A DNA stretch of 64,000 nucleotides. Origin: Sabellastarte sp. h YS-2021. Taxonomy: Eukaryota; Annelida; Polychaeta; Sabellida; Sabellidae. This document shows, piece by piece, positions 36,143 through 48,909 of this stretch. Below the pieces are notes generated by a model. The model saw only the letters and a list, made by a program, of their open reading frames with translations. It did not search any database and had not been told where the DNA came from. The stretch lies in the NCBI GenBank assembly GCA_964017235.1, contig OZ024928.1, positions 1,426,001 to 1,490,000 on the forward strand, written 5' to 3'. Position 1 is the stretch's first letter, and the number at the start of each line of letters is the position of its first letter. The translations under genes and the position numbers were made by a program.

Positions 36143-39100
36143 TCACCGCAGCCATCCATTTGTCTCGCGCCCCATAATTACATATGGACACAGATCATTT
36201 GTCTCAAAATGCCTACACTTTGCATGTGCATCATGCCTGTTCTTGCTCTTGCCTTGCTTCTGTTGAACAAAACTTTCAACACTGGGAAAGAAGTAATGCA
36301 GGTGGGTACACAATCTTCTATTCACCAGGATTTCATCTGGTGATTACCCAGTGGTGTTGTCCTGTATTTGAAAAGAAAACTGCTTAATTTTGTTTGCAGT
36401 ATTTCAGTAATAATTTTCTGAATAGTTTTTTTTGAAAGTTTGTTTATAGCTCTCAGCCATTCCATTTGATGATGGTTGGAAAGGGTCGGTGCAAATGTGG
36501 CGGATGTTGTTCTTCTTGAAGAATTCTTTCATTTTGTTACTGGTGTAGAGAGAATCATTGTCGCTGACAATACCCTTGGGTACCACATGAGTGGCAAATA
36601 TCTTGCACAACTCCTCAATGGTGTTTGCTGATGTGACTCTATCCACCATCTCGACTTCTAGCCACTTAGATGTTGCATGCACTAACACCAAGAACATATT
36701 TTCCATGAATAGTCCAGCGTATTCAATGTGCAGTCCTGTGGATTATGGGGCTTTTCCCATTGATGCAATGTCGATGACAGGTACTACACTTCCACTTTCA
36801 ATGTCCTTGTCAATGCCCTACACTCTAGTTTTAATGTCCTTGTCAGTTCTTGGCCAACAAGCAACAGTTCGGATTAATGCCTTCATTTTAGAAATACCTG
36901 GATACATTTCATGCAACTCATCCAAGATTGTCATTCTTCCATGTGGTGGTATGCAAACACAGGTTCCCCACAGAACACATCCATTATGCAGACTAAGGTC
37001 ATTTTGCCTGTTTTTGTAGGCCTTAAGGCGTTCATCATCCACTTCCTGTGGTCAACCAGTTGATGTGTGCAGGTGTATTTTATACATAACTATATCTTTT
37101 GATGTCCATGATTTGATATGTTGCGATGTGACAGTTGTATTATCAAAATGTTCTATCAGATGGACTGCTTCACTTGGCACTACTGGATCAGATAAGGTGG
37201 TAACAATTGGGAATCTGCTAACTGCATCAGCTTGGCTGTCATTCTTGATTCCAAGCTTGTGATGAATGTTGTATTCAGACAAGAGTAATATCCAGAGTTA
37301 CACCCATGGTGATATCATGGTTGGTGTGCACTTGGACCCAAATTAACCAAGTAGAGGCTTGTGGCCAGTGATGATTGAAAATTTCTGTCCATACAGGTAC
37401 TGATGAAATTTCTTCACTCCGAAGGCAATTGCAAGATCTACCTTGTCAAGCTGAGAATAGTTTTTTCTGCTGGTTTCAGTGTGCGCAATACAACACTTAT
37501 AGGTCATTCTTCCAGTTTGTGTGAAAGTACCGCTCCAATGCCATATGGTGATGTGTCACAAGCCAATACAAGTTCTTTCTTCTCTTCACAATGGATCATA
37601 ACTTTAGATGACTGTAAAAGCATTTTGGTCTTGTCAAAAGTCTTTTCCTATGCCTCTCCCCACTTCCACTGAATATCCTTCTGTAATAGATTATGGAAAA
37701 GTGCCAGCAAACTCAATAGATTCTTTATAAACTTTTTATAGAAGTTTAGCAATCCTAAGTAGGACCGTAACTTGGTGGTGTTAAGATGGCAAGGTGCTTC
37801 CGGTATGGCTTTGATTTTAGATTCCACTGGATGGATCCCTTCATAATCAACTTTGTGCCCATGATATACAATACTTCCAAACCAAAACTCACGCTTGTTT
37901 CTCTTCAGCCTGACACCAAAGTCTAACAACTTCTTCAGGACCTTTTCTAGGATTTCAAAGTTTTCTGCTGGAGTATCCCGTGATAACAATATATCACCGA
38001 TCCTCACAACCACATTCGCAAATCATTCTCCTTTGCTCTCTGGAACATTCCAGAAGCTGAAGAAATGCCAAAACTCAGTCTTTTGTATGCAAAAAGATCT
38101 TTATTTGTGTTGATTGTGATGTACTTCTGAGTTCCTTCTCCAAGACACATTTGCTCATAGGTATGACTGAGGTCTAATTTGGTGAAAAACTTGCCTGATA
38201 GTTTTGAATACCACATTCCAAACTTGGAGTCAGATAAGTATCCAACGATAACACATGATTTACAGTTACATTGTAGTCTCTGCACATACCCAGAGACCCA
38301 GTTAAATATCTGAACTGGGACAATGGGAGCAGCGTCTCAGAAAACTCAAATGGAGTGATGATGTCTTGAGATTGCAGTCTGTCCAGCTCTTTTTTTTATT
38401 TTGTCCCTCACTGCATAGGGCAATAATCTTGCTTTGAAGTAACAAAGCTGATCTTCCGAGACCACCTTGATTTTGGCTTCCACTTTGTGAAATGTCCCAT
38501 GGCCTTCCTCAAATACCTCATGGTACTTTTCTAGAACTGCATCCAGTTTACTTGGTTGTATATGTTTTATTTTGTGCCAATGTATTCCAATTTCTTCCAG
38601 CCAGTCTCTGCCCAAAAGACATGGTTGTTTGCCCTTCACAACTGTTACTGGTAGTTTTTGATTGATCTTGGGAGGTGACTGATGCAGTAAAGCTGCCTAC
38701 AATGGGGACTGCCTTTCCAGTATAGTATCATAGAACCATTTTGGATTCCTGTAACTCTGGCATTTGTTGTCCCTCATTTATCTGCTGGTACACTGTCTTA
38801 TTGATCACATTGTTGATGAGGCTCCAGTGTCCAGTTCCATTATTACTGGCACTGCGTTGATGACAACCTGACAACTTGAACTTTGTACATATAAAAATCC
38901 AAGGGATCGGACTTCTATCACAAAGGCAATTGGGAACCTATTGTAGAGGTCACAAGCACTAAAATGCAATCACGAAGGAATTATCGCAAACCTTTTCTCT
39001 GCAAAAATATTTCCCCACTGTGTAGTCAATCATGGAGGAGACAGCCGATCCATGGAATATTTGAATCTGCGAGTAGGTTGAGTAGGTTTATGATTGGGTT

Positions 39101-39170
39101 GCAATAGTGGAACAGCCATATCATTACCTCCTGATCTGCCAAATTTGTGTTGGTCATCCTATTTATCTTT
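36143..39170 (-). pseudogene. Decayed Ty3/gypsy pol
   Basis: On the minus strand from 39170: a protease with M-E-L-D-T-G-A-S-S (near 38840), the protease-RT linker with L-L-G-R-D-W-L (38620), RT palm L-D-L-S-H-T-Y (near 38170) and the F-G-I-S-S-A block. The catalytic YxDD strand reads R-I-G-D-I-L (near 38005), with the first Asp replaced by Gly. The RT thumb contains Y-L-G-L-L-N-F-Y, and RNase H and the integrase zinc region (H-x4-Y-P-G-I-S near 36900) follow. The integrase core near 36700-36440 has A-T-S-K-W-L-E-V-E, S-D-N-D and S-N-G-M-A-E. No LTRs or gag zinc knuckle are seen. The frame changes at least six times, so the relic is old. It resembles, at a distance, the family at 16.5-20.4 kb. 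Confidence 0.8.
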
Positions 39171-41322
39171 TCACTTGTGACTGTTGTCAGCACAATCGAG
39201 AGCATCGTTTTACAAACATGTTTAATACCTCCTGATTGCTGGTGTAGCAGGAGATAATGACTCCCCTAGATTTCCGACTGGTGGGTCAGTATCTTGCAAG
39301 AGGGTTTGAAATATTCTGAACCCTCCTGCAAGATTATGACTCCCCCTAATCCCCCACTTCTTGATCATTTTAGTGTCATTAAAACACTAAAGAATGTTAT
39401 TTATTATTACATTATTATTTTAATAATGGTAATATGGTCAATATTGATATTAAATTTCTTGTAAAGTAGTATAAAAAGCAATTTACATAATATTTGGTTT
39501 GGCGAATCTTCTTGTAAAATTTGAATTACCTGTGACTAGTTATTATTAATTCTCAAATGAATGAATTAGCTAATCAGTTTAATAGCTGTAGAAATTTATT
39601 CACAAATGGGCTAATCAAAGAAATTGTAAGTGTATTGGAAAATATCTGTGGGAATTTTGGACAGAAAATAACCACAGATGTAACACAACAGTTAGGTGTA
39701 AAAGACTGTTTGCTGTAGCTTTTATAACTGTTTTTGTTACCATTATAAGGGAGGTTGTGAGGCTAGTTTGTGAGAGTGGAACAGGCAGTTAAAGATGACA
39801 CATTCTTGTGCATAGTTCACCTCCGTAGATAATGAGTGAGTCAGGTTATGTGATCAGCCCGATCTTACAAAATTCATCATTCTCAGGTACAGATACTGTT
39901 ATATCTTTCTTCCAGTGGATGCGCATAATGCCTCTACATTGCATTAGGATACCAGGCACCAACTATCTGGAGTGGACAGGCTGATCTGAATCTGTGCCGT
40001 GTCATTGCTTGGTTAATAAATAGTTATCTTTATCCTAAAATTATCTTATGTCATATTTGTACAATTTCAACGTGTGGGTAACAAAAATACATATCAAACA
40101 CTTTGTGTGCAATTTAAAGATACTAAATTCTGAAATATATAATAGAATAATTATTTTTGTTGAAAGCCTGGCTATTTCCACGTTACTATGTAAACAGCAA
40201 CAGACAGGCATGCTGTTCTAAATGACAGTCATCATTGAAAATTTCTGAATGCATTTCATTAGTGTATGAGATAACGATTTCAATGAAATAAATGACTTTG
40301 AAGCAGCTTGGATGAAATGTTAGAGCCAATTTACTATGCAGTAAACTATTTGACAGAACACAATATGTCTTGACTGACATCCTGGATCATTTTATCGTGT
40401 CAATATTGTTTTAAACCACAAACTACCATTTTCAAAATGGTGTCTTGAAATACTTCCTGTCAATTCATCCGCTTCAGACAGCATGAACTGGTCCAATGAA
40501 CCAGCTCACCTCATGAAACCTGTGTCCAGTGCAAAAAGATAACTGTGCATTGAGAGATAATAACAAGGCATTTGACTCAGAACTCGGTTGTTTTCCTTCT
40601 ATAAAACAGTTTTTTTCGTGTTGGTTGAGTGTTTTCACAAGGCGTTGAAGCAGGTTTTCTGGTCAGAGGTGCATTCCCAGGTGTTGGCTCTCCTAGTCTA
40701 TAAGAAGCCTCTTGTCATCTGTGGAATGTCCTCCCAAAACTGCACCCCAATCAAATCCAAACACCCAAGGCAGTCCTTGTTTTCACAAAGCTGAGTGCTT
40801 GTACATCTCAAGTATCCACAAGTATGGCATGTCATTAGGACTGTAACTCACATTGTTCAGTCTGTAGATCTTACAGGGAATGTATAAAATGTCACTTCTG
40901 TAAGTATACATGGTCTGCTGTACCTATCTGTTTGCTCAAACCAAGGATGCTTAAGTTTCTCTAGAAAACATTGTTTTCTGACAGATGTTGCTGCATTTAA
41001 CATTTTCTAAAGTGGTTATTAAAGTCCACTATTAGTATTATGATACACAATTTAATTACTTGTTGTCTTTACAACTTCACAATTTTGATTTACAACTTCA
41101 TTGATTTTAATATATATATGCCATACAGCTCTTGAGTTTGAAACACATTATAACCTCCCAATCATTATATCAGAGTACTTTGAATTACAACAATCACCCA
41201 GTCTTAAGTCCCTTAAGATACTAAGTTGGCCTATAACCCATCTTAAGATTGGGTTGATTCCTAAGTTGGACTCCAGCATCTGTATACAGCATTCTCTGAA
41301 TATACATACTTCCCAGTTTACC
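39171..41322. other. Unassigned stretch with a hairpin
   Basis: No gene is supported. Near the right end, AATCACCCAGTCTTAAG (41192-41208) pairs with CTTAAGATTGGGTTGATT (41242-41259) with two differences, giving a hairpin just outside the Harbinger element. Confidence 0.4.
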
Positions 41323-41820
41323 TAATGGGGGTGTTCCACTGGAGCCTACCCTATCACCGATTCTAGGGTCGGTTGCAAAAGTCAAGTGTAGGGGACGCAA
41401 ATCCAGAAAAAAGTACACAAAAATGTTAGGTCGGTTTCATCGCCCTGACAGGACCTAGTACATCCCAGCTTGCCTGGATCAAGTTTCTCACCTGATTTGG
41501 GATTAGGATGATTACCAGGACAAGCCATAAACCCCTAACAAACAAGCCATATCAAGCCCAGACAAGCCGTACTGACAAACAGACAGGACTGTGGATCAAA
41601 CCCACAGTATACAAACCCCCTCAGGCTGTCATAAATCATCTTTTGTCACTGCAAAGATGCCAGCTCTGCATCAGAGACACTTTCTGCAGAAGTTTTGTTT
41701 TATTGAGATTAATATTTTGATTTTCATCATGATTTGCAGACAGAAGAGGACACATCTGAACCCAGGGTCAGCATCTGCAATACAGCCAGCAACAGAGCCC
41801 CAGCCCCAGCCAGCCCCAGG

Positions 41821-42477
41821 AGAAGAAGAAAACCACCAAACCCCTGGTTCATGCCCTAGATCCCTCAAAGACAAGAAAAAGAATGCTACCGCAACCTCCT
41901 GGCAAACTTAATACACACTGATATCCCAGGATACCAGAATTTTGTCAGGGTGCTACCTACCTTTTTTGACCTCATGGAGGAACGCCACATCAAGAACTCA
42001 GTCACCAATTTTAGGAAGCCCTCAGAAGTTGGATTGTAACTTTCAATAACACTGAGAAACTTGGCAACAGGGGAGACCTACACCTCCTTGCAGTATTACT
42101 GGTTGGTTGGCCAAACCACCATCTGTAAATTTGTCCTCCAGGTCTGCTGAGCCATCCTTGCTGACTTCCAGAATGAATATTTGCACTACCCTACTAACTC
42201 TGAAGACTGGAAAGAGGTGGAGGAGAAGTTGAGAACCAGATGGAATGTCCCCCATGCTGTAGGGGCAATACACAGGAAACATATCAATATGAAGAAGTCA
42301 AAGCAATCTGGCAGTGACTATCGCAACTACAAGGGCTTCTTTTCCCTGGTGCTGCTATACAGATTCCTCAATGTGGGGTCAAGTGGATCTTCATCAGATG
42401 CTAAGTTTTTTAACAGAAGCAATTTGAGGGAGAAGATCAAGGGTGGCACCTTGGGGTTTCCACCACCTGAATCACTG
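41821..42477 (+). pseudogene. Harbinger transposase, N-terminal part (broken)
   Basis: A single frame reads continuously as a HARBI1-like DDE transposase (DDE_Tnp_4 fold). It begins with an R-R-R-R-x-P-P-N-P-W-F start, then Y-x-N-L-L, G-Y-Q-N-F-V-R-V-L-P, the helix-turn-helix region L-R-N-L-A-T-G-E-T-Y-T-S-L, and W-x-V-P-H-A-V-G-A-I. In-frame stops lie at 41857-41859, 42037-42039 and 42148-42150. The first catalytic Asp, normally in G-A-L-D-G-K-H, is His here (G-A-I-H-R-K-H). The second-Asp strand is shortened so that its V-D-V-G reads N-V-G. The frame is then cut at P-P-E-S-L by the gypsy element. Even before that insertion the enzyme was probably dead, although some losses may be later. Confidence 0.9.
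42473..42477. repeat. 5-bp target duplication of gypsy element (left)
   Basis: CACTG directly precedes the left LTR and is repeated directly after the right LTR at 47472-47476. Confidence 0.9.
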
Positions 42478-42758
42478 TGTTTGTTGTGCCTGCTTTATAA
42501 TGTTATAAAAGCACAAGTTTCTCAGTATATTTTATATTTTGTAAAAGTTACAATATTTTCACAAAAGCACTTGTTGTTAAAACTACTTCTCTGAAGCAAC
42601 TGTCTTTGTATGTTCTTTCTAGTTTGTAAATTTATCACACTTATCAAGCTCTTTCCCATCACTGGATAGTCTGTGCATGTGTTTCTAATTTTATTGCTTT
42701 AACAACTTCCCCCCCATAGTCTTTCTAAGTCCCTACTTAAAAGACAGTCATACAAACA
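42478..42758 (-). repeat. 3' LTR of the gypsy element
   Basis: This 281-bp LTR has terminal TGTTTG/CAAACA inverted repeats. It is about 97% identical to 47191-47471. Confidence 0.95.
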
Positions 42759-42777
42759 TCTCCCTTCTTTTTTTTTT
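42759..42777 (-). other. Polypurine tract of the gypsy element
   Basis: On the minus strand an unbroken A/G run (pyrimidines TCTCCCTTCTTT... on the plus strand) abuts the inner edge of the 3' LTR, where the primer for plus-strand synthesis is expected. Confidence 0.85.
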
Positions 42778-42994
42778 GAAAGTAATTAAAATAATACTTC
42801 ATTAAAAACAAATACTAGTAAGGATTAAAGTGTATGAAAAGCAGGTATATGAGTAGACTATCATATCCTGAGGTTTGGACACTTGTGGGATTATTCTGCC
42901 CAGTATCCAACCGATTGTGAAGAATTTATACAAAATAATGTAAAAACATAACAGTACTTTCAACACATGTGTAGTTGAAAAGACACAGTCCAAT

Positions 42995-45900
42995 TTATGG
43001 AATATGTATGTAGGGGTGTCTCTGTTTCTTGATCCTAGTGCTGGACCTTACAGATGGAGGCTTTTCATATTCCGGTATAGGACTCTCCTCTGGTGAAACT
43101 CTGTTGGTTTTCTCAGGTGAATTCTGATTGATGTTTTCCGTGAAGCTGTTGTGGTCATCTTCATGGACCTTTGTACTAATATCGTCATTCAACCTTTGGG
43201 GTGAGGTATTCCTGGGTTTTAATTCAATTCGATTTCTTCTATATACTGGTTCCCATTGGCTGACACCACGTAGGATCTATCTGAAAGCACTTCCTTGCAG
43301 TAGCCAGGTTCCCATTGTTGGCCCTTCACTTTTGGTTGTGGCTTGATGTACACTGGGTGACCTAAACATAGAGGAGGAAAAGGTTTTGTGTGTTTGTCAT
43401 AGTTGCTTTTCGTTTGTTGACGTTTCTTGATTAGCTTTCTGTGACGTCCTGAAACACTTGCGGCTGAAGAAGTTTGCCTGCAGTTGGGATTAGTGTCCTT
43501 GTTCTTCTTGCCATTAACCTTTGTACTGGGCTGGAGTCCATCCCAACAGTTGGGGTGTTTCTCCAGTCTAAGAGGGCCAAATGGATATCACTTTTAGTCT
43601 CATCAATCTTCTTTATCATCCGCTTTGCGATCTTCACAGCTGATTCTGCCTTGCCATTTCCTTGGCTGTGATATGGTGAGGAAGTCACATGTTGAATGTC
43701 CCATTCTTGTGCGAACTGAGAAAATTCATTGCTGACCAGATTTGGTGCATTGTCTGTAGTTATATAATCAGGACTACCGAATCTGGAGAAATGCGGTTTT
43801 AGAGCTTTGATAATGTCCCTTGTGGTTGTGGAGGGTAGCCTATCGATTTCAAAATAATCACTGTAGTAGTCTACAGTTATGAGATAACTACTTCCATTCA
43901 CAGTGAATTGGTCAATAGCAAGTTTACTCCATGGCCGGATTGGTAAACTGGGAGTCTGTAGTGGCTCTTTTTGTTGTGCATCGCCCATTGCTGCACATGT
44001 TGTGCATTTTTCCACAAAGGTTCTTATATCACTACCCATGTTGGGCCAGAATAGACGATCCTTGGCTTTCCTAATACATGCCTCCGTGCCAAGATGGCTA
44101 CTGTGTATTCTCTGAAGCATCAGTTGCCTCATGCTTGAAGGAATTATGACACGCATTCCTTTGAATAGTATTCCATTCTGAATACCAATTTCATCTCGAA
44201 AATTCCAGTAGGGTTTGCTTTGATCAGGCACTTCAGTTTGAGATTTGGGCCATCCTGTCAGAACAATGGTTTTTAGTTCTTGCAGTGATGAATCTCTATC
44301 AGATTTTTTCTGAAGCTGAGCTAAGGTTTTATCTGAGAAACCCATGTAGTCTGTAAACTTCATTTTCTCAAGGCCACTGTAGAATACATCATAGTTTGTT
44401 GTTTCCTTTCTGCATTGTGGTGACATCTTTATTCGTGATAACATGTCAGCAATAAACATGGAAGACCCTGTTTTATGCTGAACCTGAAGCTGATATTTCT
44501 GTACTTTCAGCAACATGCGTTGGAGTCGTTTGGGAGCAGCAAGAATGGGTTTCTTGAAAATTGTCTCAAGAGGCTTATGGTCAGATTCCACCTGTACCTT
44601 TTATTTGCACATTATATATTGGTGAAACTTGTCACATGCAAAACAGATTGCTAAGCATTCCTTTTCAATAACAGCATATCTCTGTTCTGTTTCTGTTAAT
44701 GCCTGTGCTGCAAAACATACAGGTTGTCCTTCCTGCATCAAAGTGGCACCCAGACCTTTGTGAGATGCATCACACTGAATTGTGACAGGCAGTTTAGCAT
44801 CAAAGTACTTGAGAATTGGTTGTATTGTGGCCAGCCGTTTGCATTCTTGAAAAGCTTTCTCTTGCTGGCTTTCCCAGCACCATTCTACATCCTTTTTAGT
44901 TAGCCTTCTCAGTGGCTCACGGATGTTAGACAGATGTGGCATAAACTTCGATAGATAGTTAATTAAACCAGTGAAACGCTGTACATCCTTTACATTCACT
45001 GGTCTTGGCATATCCACAACTGTAGATATCTTTTCTGGATCGGGTTTTACACCTTCGGCTGTCGATACATGTCCAATATACCTTACTTCTGTTAGGCGAA
45101 GTTTGGCCTTTTTCTTGTTCAACTTAAGGTTAACCTCACGGCATCTCCGTAGCAGGCTTCATAGATGTTCATCATGGTTTTTGTTTGCTTGCTCTACTGT
45201 GTCTCCAAAGCCACACACCAATATATCATCGGCAATCACTTGAATCCCTTCAAGACCTTCTAACACCTCTCTTTGACGCTTTTGGTACTCCTCTGGGGCT
45301 GTCTTTAGTCCAAATGGCATTCGTAGCCATCTGTATCGTCCAAAAGGTGTCCAGAATGTGGTAAGGAAGCTGCTCTGTTGATCCAGCCTTATTTGATGGA
45401 ACCCATCCTTAGCATCCAGTACTGAAAATACCTTCGCTTTTGCTAAACTGCTCAGGATGTCTTCAATAGTTGGCATGAGGTAATGATTTCTTTTCAGGGC
45501 TTTATTGAGATCTTTCAGATCAATGCAAATTCTTAATTTCCCTGGTTTTCTGATAGCTACCATTGATGATATCCACTCTGTTGGTGTGACTACCTTTTTT
45601 ATTATCCCTGCAGCTTCCATATGATCAACTTTCTCTCTAAGCTCTTCCTTTGTGTCAATTGGTACTTTTCTTGGTGTGTGCTGAACAGGTTTTATTCTGT
45701 GGTCACACTCTAGGTGGACTTTTCCTGGCAGACACCCAAGGCCCTCAAACACATCTTTCAATTCCTCTAGTATAGGATCCGTTGAGGCATCTGTATTGCT
45801 AAAGTTCATCTCACGGTGGGTACCTGAAGCCTCTGATTGTTCATCATTGTGAATGGTGATCAGACCTAGTTTTTCGCAAGTGTTTGTGCTCAGCAGTGGC

Positions 45901-47036
45901 TGTCTTGTAACCCTTGTAGTCACAATTTCAAAACGGAGTTTCAATTGTTTTTCCTTGTGCTTAGCATACATAGAGTATACACCCAGGGGCTTCATGTATG
46001 ATCCATCGTAAAAGTGAAGCTTTGTGTTGCTTAGCCGTAGCTGTGCATCAGGAATCAGCTTATTTAGGTTCTCGATGGACATTATGTTGCAGGTTGTACC
46101 CGTGTCTATCAGGCACTGGCACGGTGTACGATCTGTCTTGCCTTTGTCCTTAAAAAGTAAAGTCACTTTGGGTTGCCGGCCTTGAGATCTAATGTTTGCG
46201 ACCTGATGATTTATATAGGAGCATGATTCATCACTTGAGCTACATGCATATTCAACATAATGCGCTGCATTCTTGCTAGTCTTCAATTTTCCCTTCTGTG
46301 TACACTTCTTACTGCCAGCCCAATGATTTCTTTCATGACATGTGTTGCATCTAGTGCCATATGCTGGGCAGTGCTTTCTCCCAAATAGATGGAGTTGAAG
46401 ACAGAACATGCATTTTATTTTCTCTTTTGGCTTGTCATCTTTCAGATGCTTCGTGGAGCTTGTTTTTGTGAAATGGACTGCATCTTCATTCGATGTTTCT
46501 TGCTCGATAGTACGAATTTGGTGTGCTGCAATTTCACTGGCTCTCAGTTGGTCAGTTGCTCCATGCAGATCAACAGCTTTATCACGAAACATCGGGGCCC
46601 TTGCAGCTTTGTCCTTTGTTCCCAGAACAATTCTGTCTCTCAGGAGACTGTCAGTCATATTTGCAAAATTGCATGATTTTGTGAGTTGCCTCAGCCTTGT
46701 CACCCACTGATCAATAGTTTCATTTGGTCCTTGATCACTTGAATAGAATATATATCTTTCATAGATCTCATTTCTGGTGGGTTTAAAGTAGTTTTCCAAT
46801 GCATCTATGCATTTCTTGGGATCCTTTCTGTCGTCTTCTGTGATGTCCAGATTCTTCAATATCTGAAGGCATTCTCTTCCCATGACAGACCTGAGTGTTG
46901 CTACTCTTACAGTCTTGTCTTTGTCATTTAGCCCTGTGGCAATTTCATAGTCTTCCCACTGGTCCCTCAAGAATGACCAATTGCTCATAAGATCACCTTT
47001 GACTTCCATTGGTGGAGGAACTGGGAAGTTAGACAT
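42995..47036 (-). pseudogene. Gypsy gag-pol polyprotein, four disruptions
   Basis: Translation would start at ATG 47036-47034. The first 625-codon block holds a capsid-like Gag, two zinc knuckles (C209-C212-H216-C223 and C230-C233-H238-C245), the protease (D311-T-G) and the RT fingers and palm (catalytic D541; I-A-D-D at 601-604). An in-frame TGA (45161-45159) follows, in a context compatible with a C-to-T change. The RT thumb and the first part of RNase H continue in the same frame to an in-frame stop at 44603-44601. The next block has the rest of RNase H and the integrase, with zinc H163-H166-C196-C199 and DDE residues D227, D280 and E316, numbered from its first codon. One frameshift near 43432 precedes a GPY/F-like region and a second near 43210 precedes a basic tail ending at 42995. 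The motifs of the enzymes are preserved but the chain cannot be made whole. Confidence 0.93.
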
Positions 47037-47175
47037 TGTGACAGTTATCCTGAATCCAAGAATTTGTTCAAATTAGTGCTGTGAAAGATATCCTTGTAAT
47101 ATCAGTGCATTTGTTTATCCAATTCAGTATTTGAACAGAAATCCTACTATCATGAGTTTTTGCTCTATAATAGCA

Positions 47176-47190
47176 CCACTTCTGACACCA
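47176..47190 (-). other. Primer binding site, tRNA-Leu type
   Basis: The plus strand reads CCACTTCTGACACCA directly inside the 5' LTR. This equals the 3' end, with CCA, of animal tRNA-Leu(CAG) as I remember it. The minus-strand element could therefore anneal this tRNA to prime minus-strand DNA. It fits over 15 bases and sits immediately next to the LTR. Confidence 0.85.
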
Positions 47191-47471
47191 TGTTTGTTGT
47201 GCCTGCTTTATAATGTTATGAAAAACACAAGTTTCCCAGTATATTTTATATTTTGTAAAAGTTACAATATTTTCACAAAAGCACTTGTTGTTAAAACTAC
47301 TTCTCTGAAGCAACTGTCTTTGTATGTTCTTTCTAGTTTATAAATTTATCACACTTATCAAGGTCTTTCCCATCACTGGATAGTCTGTGCATGTGTTTCT
47401 AATTTTATTGCTTTAACAACTTCCCCCCATAGTCTTTCTAAGTCCCTACTTAAAAGACAGTCGTACAAACA
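47191..47471 (-). repeat. 5' LTR of the gypsy element
   Basis: This 281-bp LTR starts with TGTTTG and ends with CAAACA. It carries the promoter-side copy for the minus-strand gag-pol. Confidence 0.95.
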
Positions 47472-47476
47472 CACTG
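47472..47476. repeat. 5-bp target duplication of gypsy element (right)
   Basis: CACTG directly follows the right LTR, matching 42473-42477. Confidence 0.9.
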
Positions 47477-47940
47477 GGAAAGGGAGGATCAGATTTGCAC
47501 TATTTTTTGCTGGGTGACAACGCATTTGCCTTTGATGCCATTGATGGTGAAACAATGCAGTAGAAGACAACTCATAAGGAAAGAAAGAATAGCCAACTAT
47601 AGGCTCTCCAGATGCAGGATGGTGGTGGAGAATGCGTTTGGAATATAAGTAAGCAGATTCAGGGTACTACTGGGCACCATGGAGCAAAGGTCAAGGGTTG
47701 TCAGAGACAAACATAAATCACACACAAGGGCAGAGCAGACAGGGCACCAACTGCAGCAAATGATGTAGCGACCCTACAAAATGAACAGGTGGTGTATGTG
47801 CCAAATGACAACTACAGGAATCGTTTGAGGGAGGCCAAACATTAGCGAGACCTACCGAAAAACTACTTCAATCATGTGGGTATTGACTGGGTAGGATTAC
47901 AGGATCTGAGATGGGAGCTACCCTGGGGACAGAATTAAGA
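47477..47940 (+). pseudogene. Harbinger transposase, C-terminal part (broken)
   Basis: The transposase text resumes directly after the second CACTG with L-L-G-D-N-A-F-A-F (the strand that usually reads x-D-D-A-F). After a frame change it continues with N-Y-R-L-S-R, M-V-V-E-N-A-F-G-I with the catalytic Glu preserved (near 47627), a stop, and S-R-F-R-V-L-L-G-T-M. After another frame change it ends with L-R-E-A-K-H, a stop, then R-D-L-P-K-N-Y-F-N-H-V-G, the usual Harbinger C-terminus. The order and spacing match the missing half of the fragment at 41821-42477, which confirms that the LTR element split one gene. Confidence 0.9.
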
Positions 47941-48416
47941 AGCTGGCATCTATCAGTCCTTTTCAGGACATCCCAATTATTCCAAGAACTTTTATTTAAG
48001 CTTGTGTTGCTCAAATTTCCAACAAATTTCCAATTTCCAAAGAAAATCCAATTCATTTCCAAAAAGTTTCAAAACTATTTCAAACCAAATCACAAGTCCC
48101 CTAAGACTGTTGAAAAACTTCAACCCAAGTTATGTAAAAATGTCTCCCCATTAAAAGTCAAAATTTATAAACCTTTAAAGAAAAACTTTTTTTTTTCAAA
48201 TTTTTTTCTTGCAACTTTGCAAGATATTTGTAAGTTGCAAATCATCAAAATCTTTGGGGACCATCAAAAGTTTCTCAAAGATCAAAAGTCAAAAGGTGGG
48301 ATACTTAGGTCGGAATACTTTTCCAAAATATCAAAGCTTCTTACAAGTCAAAGTGTTTTCATTTTTTTGCCAATTTTTATGTTATTTTTATTTATTTAAT
48401 TTCTTATTTATTTATT

Positions 48417-48447
<31 letters not shown>

Positions 48448-48909
48448 GGGGGGGCAAAGTTTCATTGTCTTTTCATTTTTTGGCCAAAGTTTCTAATCCA
48501 AAATTTTATTTTTTCTAAGTTCAAAATCTTTTAAGTCCAGGTATAAAAAAACTTTTAACTTCAAATTTTCATTCACTCACACACTCACTCATTCACTCAT
48601 TTTCTTTTTTTTTGGGGGGGGGGAAGTGTTTGATGTGGGGCAGTGTAATGTTTTTTAAGCATGCAGCTGATCAATTGTTTTTGAAAGATTTGGGTGGCAC
48701 GGAAAAGGACCTTAAAATGTTTGACAGTAGTGGTCCAATTAATGACCAATTGTAGGCAAGTGCAGTGGTTCTACTGCAACTTCTGTTTGGTGTTGGCTAA
48801 CTACTGGGGTGGCTGAGACTGGGCTGGCTGATGTTCTTGCTACGCTGTGGTGGTTGAAGGAGAGAGGGCATGTTGTTGCGGGTCGGGTGGTAAAAATGGC
48901 TGTGGTGTG
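47941..48909. other. Harbinger internal non-coding region with T/G homopolymers
   Basis: Between the two convergent Harbinger genes lies a T-rich region, including T12-G28 (48415-48454) and T9-G10 (48605-48623). Several segments repeat words like TTTCCAA and CAAAAGTCAAAA. The 162-codon plus-strand frame is low-complexity and not a gene. Confidence 0.5.

Larger units (their letters stand above)
42478..47471 (-). mobile_element. Nearly complete Ty3/gypsy retrotransposon
   Basis: This 4994-bp element on the minus strand has two 281-bp LTRs (TGTTTG...CAAACA), a primer binding site, a polypurine tract, a single gag-pol frame now broken at four points, and a perfect 5-bp duplication, CACTG. The LTRs differ at about eight positions, so the insertion is not recent but is younger than the other gypsy relics. 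Paired zinc knuckles after a short Gag, gag and pol in one frame, and integrase last suggest a Mag/SURL-like lineage, but that placement is inference. No envelope gene is seen: only about 240 bp separate the coding end from the 3' LTR. Confidence 0.95.

Noticed and set aside
48209..48496. Phe/Lys-rich frames of about 95-160 codons
   Set aside because: Low-complexity T/A-rich sequence between convergent Harbinger genes.
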